From NCBI GenBank assembly GCA_964625745.1, contig CAZVCJ010000004.1, positions 1 to 64,000 on the forward strand: a stretch of DNA of 64,000 nucleotides, in the 5' to 3' direction. Positions within the stretch are counted from its first letter, which is position 1. Each line of letters starts with the position of its first letter. Made by a program: the position numbers and the translations under genes. The notes under the pieces are model-generated. The model made no database searches. It was not told where the DNA came from and worked only from the letters and a program-made list of their open reading frames with translations. Shown piece after piece: positions 1 to 5,618 of the stretch. Source of the DNA: CAZVCJ01 sp964625745 (GTDB lineage: Bacteria > Chloroflexota > Anaerolineae > VGOG01).

Positions 1-90
1 CCACATCTGGCGCCTATCTGCATCATATACCTTGAAAGTGACAGGGGATGAACCTCACGGCGGGGAATATCGATGACGCTTCATAGAAGC

Positions 91-106
91 GTTTGCGGAG
101 GCGAGG
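91..106 (+). repeat. Short fragment of the array repeat upstream of the first gene
   Basis: Sixteen bases just before the first gene match the middle of the longer repeats at 384, 1604 and 2051 (the 'tttgcggaggygagg' segment). Only this core is shared; the surrounding 90 bases are not clearly related. It may be the remnant of a fourth array repeat, which would make every gene of the array follow the same element. The match is short, so this is tentative. Confidence 0.35.
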
Positions 107-108
107 CC

Positions 109-348
109 ATGTTACGAATAACCATTTGCCCATCTTGCGGCAGTGATAGAATCAATCCGGTGTGCCGGGACTGGACTGGCAAGTTCCGTGGTCAGAGCTA
201 CACCGTGCCCGAACTGGAATTCTACGAATGCCCGGATTGCGGTGAGAAAGTCTATGATCGGCAGGCCATGCGGCGGATAGAAGCCCGTTCGCCGGCCTTT
301 GCCCGGAGCCGGGTAGACCAAGAGGTTTACGCGGTGGTAGAGGCTTGA
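109..348 (+). CDS. YgiT-type zinc finger protein (MqsA-like antitoxin family)
   Basis: A 79-residue protein starting at the ATG that follows a GGAGG-like site. It has two CxxC pairs (CPSCGSD near residue 7 and CPDCGEK near residue 42) and a central strand-rich segment, the pattern of YgiT/MqsA N-terminal zinc domains. The helix-turn-helix half of full MqsA is absent, so it is the short stand-alone form often encoded beside a small DUF4258 or MqsR-like toxin. No such partner is visible downstream; upstream is cut by the window edge. An in-frame upstream ATG at 73 exists but has no ribosome site. It is the first gene of a small-gene array separated by intron-like repeats. Confidence 0.75.
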   Translation: MLRITICPSCGSDRINPVCRDWTGKFRGQSYTVPELEFYECPDCGEKVYDRQAMRRIEARSPAFARSRVDQEVYAVVEA

Positions 349-383
349 GTGTACAAAGCAAGAGGAGCGGCATAACCCCCGCT

Positions 384-562
384 GATGTGTCCTGAAAGCT
401 GTCAGCGGCTAGGCGGTGGAAGTCCGGTCGTGACTTCGACAGGCTCAGTCCAGGGGTAACCGCTGTTTGCGGAGGTGAGGCTGTCTGAAGAGCCCGGTAC
501 GAGAAAACCGCACGCCGGGATCTGTGCGGGGGCGGTTGGGTAACTGGCCGTCCTACCGCGAT
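384..562 (+). mobile_element. Array repeat copy A: deleted group II intron-like RNA
   Basis: The element begins with a GTGTCC-type 5' end followed by a segment of domain I character (GGTGGAAGTCC). It ends with a 33-nt domain V at about 490-522: stem GAGCCCGG/CCGGGATC, distal stem with a GAAA-type loop, and a 2-nt CG bulge. A domain VI-like hairpin ending in CCTACC and 'AT' follows. The AGC triad of domain V is present. Most of domains I-IV and any reverse transcriptase are missing. Compared with copy B it carries a 24-bp insertion at about 432-455. It lies between the YgiT gene and the membrane protein, whose ATG follows 12 bases after the element. The group II assignment is by recall of the domain V consensus, not by a covariance search. 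Confidence 0.55.
432..455 (+). repeat. Short 'cttcgac..gctcag' dispersed repeat inserted in intron-like copy A
   Basis: These 24 bases are absent from copy B, where the flanks join directly (gtccggtcgtg/gtaaccgctg). They match the 'cttcgac-n-gctcag-n-cagg' repeat seen at about 3650-3760, 7052-7080, 7170-7200, 12094-12112, 20397-20420, 22668-22694 and 47003-47028. This is a clean filled/empty-site comparison within the window. Confidence 0.65.
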
Positions 563-574
563 GGCGGCTGTGTC

Positions 575-1558
575 ATGGACGAGTCAAATCAAGTGAACAA
601 TCATAAAAACTGGATAGAATGGATTAGAAAATTACCCAGTTGGGTTAAAGGTGCAATAGGGCTTGCGACCTTAGTCATCGGATTTATTGCTTTGTTTAAA
701 GAGAATCCCTTTTTAAGCATCACTGTCTCGATTGTACTTATCTTTGCATCCTCTTTTTGTTTGAGCATGTATATTGCCTTCAGTAAAAAGAAATCCGAGA
801 TTTTAGGGGGTGGATATACATACCGTTTTCCAAGTTACCGTCCTTTGGCTTTGGCTACTATTGTTCTCATCTTTGCGTTCTCGATTATATTGATTGCTCT
901 TCAGCCCAGCCGTTCTTTTATAACTACTGCATTCACTGGAAGTGCTACACCAAAGATACCACTTCTAAACTCGCCACGTATCCTAGATGTAAATGTAGAA
1001 TCTTCTACCAGCATGGGTAGCTTACAAACCCTATGTGGTGTCGATTCACAGGCGGGGTTGCCATCAGGCAATCTGCCTACCCCAAATAAAAATGGTTTAA
1101 TCTGCACAACCATCTATCAAGGAAAAAGTGAAAATATCTCCAACCTGATTTTTGACCTGATATTAACCAACAATTCGAACAGCCAAAAAACCTTGATCAA
1201 ATTTGAAAAATCATGGTGTTACTATCTCGGAGGAGCAAGTAGTACGGGCTCTGTTGATGTTCTTCAACCTGTCGCTGAATACATAATAATTATGCCAATT
1301 GACATGCTCGCGTTTGTGGAAAGTGGTACGGATATAATCTATCCGCCGATCGTCATACCCCCCAGAAGTGACAATGGCCCAAGCAAAACATCTATTCGCG
1401 TACAGCTTTATCACCATTTCGTTGAGCCTGAACGTCGCCACCCCAACTCCGACTGGGATATATATTTCAATTTGAACATCGTTGAAGATACCGGCGAGCA
1501 GACGGTGGTATTCTTCAATCAAAGTTGGAAAAGATTAGCGTACACCTCTGATAAATGA
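575..1558 (+). CDS. Membrane protein of unknown function
   Basis: A 327-residue protein starting at the ATG 12 bases after the intron-like repeat; an in-frame start at 524 lies inside the repeat and is unlikely. The N-terminal ~120 residues hold three hydrophobic segments (around GAIGLATLVIGFIALF, ITVSIVLIFASSFCLS and LALATIVLIFAFSIILIAL). A roughly 200-residue C-terminal domain rich in Ser, Asn and Thr probably lies outside the membrane. No family was recognised. Its base composition is clearly more AT-rich than the surrounding DNA, and it uses codons such as AAA, ATT and TTA that neighbouring genes avoid. That and its place in the small-gene array suggest recent transfer. Confidence 0.7.
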   Translation: MDESNQVNNHKNWIEWIRKLPSWVKGAIGLATLVIGFIALFKENPFLSITVSIVLIFASSFCLSMYIAFSKKKSEILGGGYTYRFPSYRPLALATIVLIFAFSIILIALQPSRSFITTAFTGSATPKIPLLNSPRILDVNVESSTSMGSLQTLCGVDSQAGLPSGNLPTPNKNGLICTTIYQGKSENISNLIFDLILTNNSNSQKTLIKFEKSWCYYLGGASSTGSVDVLQPVAEYIIIMPIDMLAFVESGTDIIYPPIVIPPRSDNGPSKTSIRVQLYHHFVEPERRHPNSDWDIYFNLNIVEDTGEQTVVFFNQSWKRLAYTSDK

Positions 1559-1603
1559 AATAAGCGTTCTCTCAAGTCACTAATGCCACCCAACCCGGCG
1601 CTG

Positions 1604-1758
1604 GTGTGTCCTGAAAGCTGTCAATGGTTAGCCGGTGGAAGTCCGGTCGTGGTAACCGCTGTTTGCGGAGGCGAGGCTGTCTGAAGAGCCCGGTGCGAGA
1701 AAACTGCACGCCGGGATCTGTGCGAAGGTGGTTGGGTAACTGGCTGTCCTACCGTGAT
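1604..1758 (+). mobile_element. Array repeat copy B: complete ~155-nt deleted group II intron-like RNA
   Basis: The most complete copy. It opens GTGTGTCC, contains GGTGGAAGTCC and the shared 'tttgcggaggcgagg' block, then domain V at about 1685-1717. Domain V has GAGCCCGG paired with CCGGGATC (one mismatch at the third pair), distal TGC/GCA, a GAAA-type loop and a CG bulge. The domain VI-like hairpin ends CCTACCGTGAT, with an unpaired A suitable as a branch point. The sequence before the 5' end (CGCTG) and after the 3' end (GC-S-GCTGTGT) is shared with copy A, as expected if both sit in similar target sites. No reverse transcriptase is encoded. Confidence 0.6.
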
Positions 1759-1798
1759 TGCCGCTGTGTGTAGCGTATCGCTAGGAGCAAAGTCGAAC

Positions 1799-2041
1799 AT
1801 GAGCTATTGGGTCTACGAAAACTGGACGGCGGAGAACAAGGCTGTCATTCATAGCGGCAGTTGTGGCAACTGTAACGAAGGCCGCGGCTGCCATGAACAC
1901 ATTCGCGGCGACCAGAACGGCCAATGGCTTGGCCCATACAACACACTTGACGAGGCTGAAGCTGCTGCAGAAGCCACCGGGCGACCGACGCGCCGGCACC
2001 GTTGCACGGAACTGGTAATGTCAGGGGTAAGCGCGCCCTAA
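1799..2041 (+). CDS. Small conserved-type protein of unknown function (80 aa)
   Basis: Begins at the ATG after an AGGAGC ribosome site; the longer reading frame from 1754 starts in the repeat junction. The protein starts MSYWVYENW and has a C-x2-C-x5-C motif (CGNCNEGRGC near residue 21) and a segment, GPYNTLDEAEAAAEATGR, that resembles the TLDEAE motif of small proteins found as accessory genes. A metal site is possible from the three cysteines plus nearby histidine. I recognise the general sequence type but no function. It occupies its own unit between intron-like copies B and C. Confidence 0.65.
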   Translation: MSYWVYENWTAENKAVIHSGSCGNCNEGRGCHEHIRGDQNGQWLGPYNTLDEAEAAAEATGRPTRRHRCTELVMSGVSAP

Positions 2042-2050
2042 CAAGGCGCT

Positions 2051-2151
2051 GTGTGTCCTGAAAGCTGTCGTCTGCTAACCGGCGGAAGTCCGGTCGTGGC
2101 AACCGCTGTTTGCGGAGGTGAGGTTATCTGAAGAGTCCGGTGCGAGAAAAC
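2051..2151 (+). mobile_element. Array repeat copy C: 3'-truncated group II intron-like RNA
   Basis: The 5' 100 bases match copies A and B closely (GTGTGTCCTGAAAGCTGTC, the GGAAGTCCGGTCGTGG block and 'tttgcggaggtgagg'). Similarity stops inside domain V, right after the loop, so domain V is half complete and domain VI is lost. The following antitoxin gene begins about 55 bases further on. The element starts ten bases after the stop codon of the 80-residue gene. Confidence 0.55.
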
Positions 2152-2206
2152 CCTTTGGCGAGCGATAGCTGCTCAAGGAAACGCTCTACGTAACGGAGGG
2201 AGAACA

Positions 2207-2431
2207 ATGGCTTATGCAACTGTTGCCGATTTGACGGTGGATCAGTTCAAAGTCCTCATGCGGGAAGTCGTCATCCAGACGCTTTCAGAAGTGCTGGGCG
2301 ATCCCGATGAAGGATTGGAGTTACGCGACGACATCAAAGTCAAAATGCAACAGTCACTTGCGGCTGTAAAAGCAGGCACAAGGATCATACCTGCTGAGGA
2401 AGTTGCGGCTAAGTTGGGGTTGATCTGGTAA
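2207..2431 (+). CDS. Small antitoxin-like protein preceding a RelE/ParE-type toxin remnant
   Basis: A 74-residue acidic, helix-rich protein preceded by GGAGGGAG. The first half (LTVDQFKVLMREVVIQTL) and the tail (IPAEEVAAKLGLIW) resemble antitoxins paired with ParE/RelE toxins, with the 'aeeva..lgl' tail typical of such genes. It is followed one base after its stop by a start codon for a RelE/ParE fragment, the usual antitoxin-toxin order. The toxin is truncated, so the antitoxin may be an orphan. Confidence 0.65.
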   Translation: MAYATVADLTVDQFKVLMREVVIQTLSEVLGDPDEGLELRDDIKVKMQQSLAAVKAGTRIIPAEEVAAKLGLIW

Positions 2432-2432
2432 G

Positions 2433-2609
2433 ATGTACAACGTTGGATTCACATCCGATGGCGACGCCGACTTGGCCCGTTTGGACACACCGATAGCACA
2501 GCGCGTGCTCAGGAAGTTGCGCTGGCTGGCCGAGAACTTTGACGTCATCAAACCAGAAACATTGACTGGACAATGGGGAGGCATGTTCAAGCTGAGCGTC
2601 GGTGACTAG
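2433..2609 (+). pseudogene. Truncated RelE/ParE-family toxin
   Basis: A 58-residue reading frame with the RelE/ParE N-terminal pattern: a beta strand (MYNVGFT), an arginine-rich helix pair (IAQRVLRKLRWLAEN) and the GxWGGMFKLSVGD strand. Full toxins continue 'GD-Y-R-V-x-Y' and have about 85-95 residues. Here the codon after GD is TAG, and no recognisable C-terminal strand follows. The missing part normally carries the catalytic and ribosome-contacting residues, so the toxin is very probably inactive. Confidence 0.65.
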
Positions 2610-2634
2610 CAGTGTAGCATAAGGAGAGCCGTCA

Positions 2635-2673
2635 ATGGCGGAATCTCATGTTGAGATAATCTGGACAGACTAA
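2635..2673 (+). other. 12-codon reading frame with a good ribosome site
   Basis: AAGGAG lies eight bases before an ATG that opens only 12 codons (MAESHVEIIWTD) and stops directly before the DUF2283 start codon (TAAATG). It could be a leader peptide coupling translation to the next gene or the leftover N-terminus of a lost partner gene. Nothing distinguishes these options. Confidence 0.3.
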
Positions 2674-2907
2674 ATGGGTAAGACACGCATGATGTACTTT
2701 GAGAAAGATGATGTATTGCATCTGGCAATTTCGGATGAACCAGAAGCAGGGAGTGTCGAACTTGGCCCCAACATCACGGTCGAGTTGAATGACAAAGGTG
2801 AAATGATCGGCATCGAGGTTTTGGAGGCCAGCCGCTTCATTCGGGATTCGATTATGGAATCGGTGCAGGCAAGGGTGCTGCGTGTCCCTGAGTTTCAACC
2901 TGCTTGA
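2674..2907 (+). CDS. DUF2283 family protein
   Basis: A 77-residue protein matching the DUF2283 pattern: an N-terminal YFEKDDVLHLAIS strand, then ELGPNITVELNDKGEMIGIEVLEASRF. Family members are small proteins of unknown biochemistry, frequent next to toxin-like genes. No ribosome site precedes this ATG. An internal ATG at 2689 would give the more usual 'MMYFEKDD' start, and translation may depend on the 12-codon frame that ends at its first base. It is the last small gene before the glutamate synthase operon. Confidence 0.75.
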   Translation: MGKTRMMYFEKDDVLHLAISDEPEAGSVELGPNITVELNDKGEMIGIEVLEASRFIRDSIMESVQARVLRVPEFQPA

Positions 2908-2951
2908 TGATTCGGGGGCACTCGTTTAGCCCGTTCTGAGATTTATAGTTA

Positions 2952-2993
2952 GGTGCAGCGTCGCACCTTTGATATAAGGGCCATGAAGCCCTT
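2952..2993 (+). promoter_or_regulatory. Two adjacent hairpins in the glutamate synthase leader
   Basis: Two perfect stems stand back to back: GGTGC/GCACC with a 6-nt loop (2952-2967) and AAGGGC/GCCCTT with a 6-nt loop (2976-2993). They lie 63 bases before the glutamate synthase start, beyond the DUF2283 gene. The second could act as a weak terminator for the array, or both could be part of a leader RNA for the next operon. No known riboswitch consensus was recognised. Confidence 0.4.
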
Positions 2994-3056
2994 AGGCGGG
3001 AATCCTTACCAAATTCTTGTCCAGGGGCTTCTTTTGTTTTGGAGGTAGTACAGGCT

Positions 3057-5618
3057 ATGATTGGCAAATACCACATCGAAACCAGACCTGCTCCCCTCTC
3101 TTCGCCTTACCCGGCGAAGTTCCGGCTCGGGGAGGAGGACGAATACGTCAAGTATGGCCACGGCGCCCTTAATCCTGGTCGGCGAGGCGGCGACCCCTTC
3201 TGGACGCCGCAGGTCATCACCCAGATATGGTACCAGGCGGAGACGGGGAGGATACCCATCTCAGGGGGCGGCTACGGCGGGGCCTTCGCCGGAGAGGGCT
3301 TCGACGGCCTATGGCTGGACATGTCGGAGATCGTGCGCCCTACCCGCGACGGCATCCACGGGAGGGAATACATCTCCACGGCCATTGACCTGGGGAGGAA
3401 GTCTCCGATGCTGAAGTTCGATGCCGCTGGTCGGTTGGCCCTCCAACTGCCACCGCTTCTGGAGATCCCCATACCCATTCTCTTCAATCCCCTGCCCCTG
3501 CCCACGCCGGGGCGGGGAGCCAGGCTCGCTGTGGCTAAGGCCGCCGCCCGCCTGGGCACTTTCGCCTTCGTAGATCCGGAGGAGTGGGACGATGACCTCC
3601 TGCCCTACGCCGATTACATCGCCCCCCGCCTTTTCAATTCCCAATCTCCAACCCTTCGGCTAGACTCAGGGCAGGCCTCCAACCTCCAACTTCCAACCCT
3701 TCGGCCAGGCTCAGGGCAGGCCTCCAATCCTTCGACTACGCTCAGGACAGGCTTCCAACTGGTAGAGCTCGATTACGAGGAGGAGACTATCCCCCTTTGG
3801 GAGAGGATGAAGGCCCTTAGGCCGGAGGCGGTCATCTCCCTCAGGCTACCCCTGGCCCCTGGAGTGGAAAGGGAGGTCGAAAGCCTGGTGCGGGCCGGTG
3901 CCGAGGTCATCCACCTCTACGCCGACGACTATGGCCGCGAGTTGCACGGAGGCAGCCATCCCCGGCACCTCACGGAGGCTCTGCGAGCGGTGCATGACCA
4001 TCTGGTGGAGCTGGGCTTGCGAGACGAGGTTACCCTGCTGGTGAGCGGAGGCATCGCCGCCGCTGAGCACGTTCCCAAGGCCATCGCCTGCGGGGCGGAT
4101 GGGGTGGTTGTGGACTTCTCTCTCCTGGTCGCCCTGGGATGCGCACTGTGGGCGGATGAGCGCCATCCCTGCCCGGTGGAGGGCGGGGAAGTTGGCCCCG
4201 ATTGGGGAGCCCAGCGCATCGTGAACCTCATGGCCGCCTGGCGGGACCAACTGCTGGAGGTGCTGGGGGCTATGGGGATGCGCGATGTGCGGCGCCTGCG
4301 CGGGGAGACGGGCCGGGCCATTTTCTACCCGGAGGAGGAAGAACACTTCCGTTCTCTGTTCCCCCTGAGGCGAAAGGAGACTTCCGTCACCCAGTTGCCG
4401 CCAGACTTCCCGGAGGGGGACTTGCGGTGGACGCCGGAACTCCTCCAGGCCACTCACATCCAGGCCGAGACAGGGCGTCTCCCTGAACTGGACATCGAGG
4501 CGCGGGTGGGATGCTCAGGTGGAGGGTTTGACTGTCTGCGGTTCGCTTTCGAGCACGAAGGTGACCAGGTGCCCTTCGAGGAGGACGAAGAGCTCGATCT
4601 TTCCCTGGAGTTGAACCGGCGGGGAGAGGGCCCTCGGCTTTACATGCCGCTTCCCTTCTACGGGGCAGGGATGTCCTTCGGCTCCATAAGCCTCAACACG
4701 ATGCTTGCCAGGGCCAAGGCGGCCAGGACTCTGGGCATCTTCGTATGCACCGGCGAGGGAGGCTACCCTGATGAACTCGTCCCCTATGCCGACCACGTCA
4801 TCACCCAGGTGGCCACGGGTCTCTTCGGCGTGCGGGAGGAGACCATCCAGCGGGCTCCCATCGTGGAGTTCAAGTACGCGCAAGGGGCCAAGCCGGGTTT
4901 GGGAGGCCACCTGCTCGCCAGCAAGGTAACGCTTGCCGTGGCCCACATGCGGGAGGCGGTGGCAGGGCGCAGTCTTTATTCTCCGTTCCCCTTCCACAGC
5001 GTCTACTCGGTGGAGGATCACAAGAAGCACGTGGACTGGATCAAGGCCATGAATCCCCGTGCCCTGGTATCGGTGAAGGTCTCCACTCCCACGGACGTGG
5101 ACATGGTGGCAGTGGGCATCTACTATGCCGGGGCCCACATCATTCACCTGGACGGCACTTATGGCGGGACGGGAGCGGCGCCCGAGGTCAGCAAGAAAAA
5201 CATCGCCATGCCCATCGAATACGCCATTCCCAAGGTGCATCACTTTTTGGTGGAGGAAGGCATCCGCGATGAGGTCGTCTTGATGGCCTCAGGAGGCATC
5301 CGCACCGCCTACGACGTGGCCAAGGCCATCGCTTTAGGGGCCGACGGCGCCGTCATCGGCACGGCTGAGCTGGTGGCCCTGGGATGCACCCGCCTGGGAA
5401 CCTGTGAGAAGGACAAGGGCTGTCCCTTTGGCATTACGACTACTGACCCGGAGCTCTCTGCCCTCATTGACTCCGATGAGGGGGCACGGCGCATCGTCAA
5501 CATGTATCGTTCGTGGCGGGCCCAATTGGTGGGCATTCTCAAGGCCCTGGGACTCAGACGTATTGGGGATTTGAAGGGAAGAACGGATTTGCTGGCGTAT
5601 TTGGAGGAATATGGATAG
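3057..5618 (+). CDS. Glutamate synthase FMN/Fe-S domain protein, tandemly duplicated
   Basis: 853 residues, starting at an ATG 11 bases after GGAGG. It contains two copies of the FMN-binding glutamate synthase domain. Both begin with a TPxxxxQxxxQAETGRxP motif (near residues 50 and 460) and end with SGGI...ADG...LVALGC. The second copy is canonical: GAGMSFGSIS, GGTGAAPE, and three cysteines of a 3Fe-4S cluster (GCTRLGTCEKDKGCPFG, about residues 776-792). The first copy has lost the middle cysteine and the GMSFGS motif, so it is probably structural. Residues about 195-234 are repeat-derived (three 'cttcgg..ctcag' units with Leu/Pro/Ser-rich linkers) inserted in frame. It overlaps the next gene by 8 bases; the two together supply the domains of one GltB. 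No GltD-like subunit is in the window. Confidence 0.8.
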   Translation: MIGKYHIETRPAPLSSPYPAKFRLGEEDEYVKYGHGALNPGRRGGDPFWTPQVITQIWYQAETGRIPISGGGYGGAFAGEGFDGLWLDMSEIVRPTRDGIHGREYISTAIDLGRKSPMLKFDAAGRLALQLPPLLEIPIPILFNPLPLPTPGRGARLAVAKAAARLGTFAFVDPEEWDDDLLPYADYIAPRLFNSQSPTLRLDSGQASNLQLPTLRPGSGQASNPSTTLRTGFQLVELDYEEETIPLWERMKALRPEAVISLRLPLAPGVEREVESLVRAGAEVIHLYADDYGRELHGGSHPRHLTEALRAVHDHLVELGLRDEVTLLVSGGIAAAEHVPKAIACGADGVVVDFSLLVALGCALWADERHPCPVEGGEVGPDWGAQRIVNLMAAWRDQLLEVLGAMGMRDVRRLRGETGRAIFYPEEEEHFRSLFPLRRKETSVTQLPPDFPEGDLRWTPELLQATHIQAETGRLPELDIEARVGCSGGGFDCLRFAFEHEGDQVPFEEDEELDLSLELNRRGEGPRLYMPLPFYGAGMSFGSISLNTMLARAKAARTLGIFVCTGEGGYPDELVPYADHVITQVATGLFGVREETIQRAPIVEFKYAQGAKPGLGGHLLASKVTLAVAHMREAVAGRSLYSPFPFHSVYSVEDHKKHVDWIKAMNPRALVSVKVSTPTDVDMVAVGIYYAGAHIIHLDGTYGGTGAAPEVSKKNIAMPIEYAIPKVHHFLVEEGIRDEVVLMASGGIRTAYDVAKAIALGADGAVIGTAELVALGCTRLGTCEKDKGCPFGITTTDPELSALIDSDEGARRIVNMYRSWRAQLVGILKALGLRRIGDLKGRTDLLAYLEEYG

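Noticed and set aside
370..2060. Integron attC sites at the array boundaries (CCCAAC..GGCGCTG and CCTAACAAGGCGCTG look like left halves).
   Set aside because: No matching right half (GTTRRRY with complementary arm) follows; the downstream sequence is the intron-like element. Intron insertion in attC sites usually has the opposite orientation to the cassette genes. No integrase is in the window.
2952..2993. Mini-ykkC (guanidine-II) riboswitch because of two tandem hairpins.
   Set aside because: The loops are AGCGTC and CATGAA, not the ACGR loops required, and the operon is not guanidine-related.
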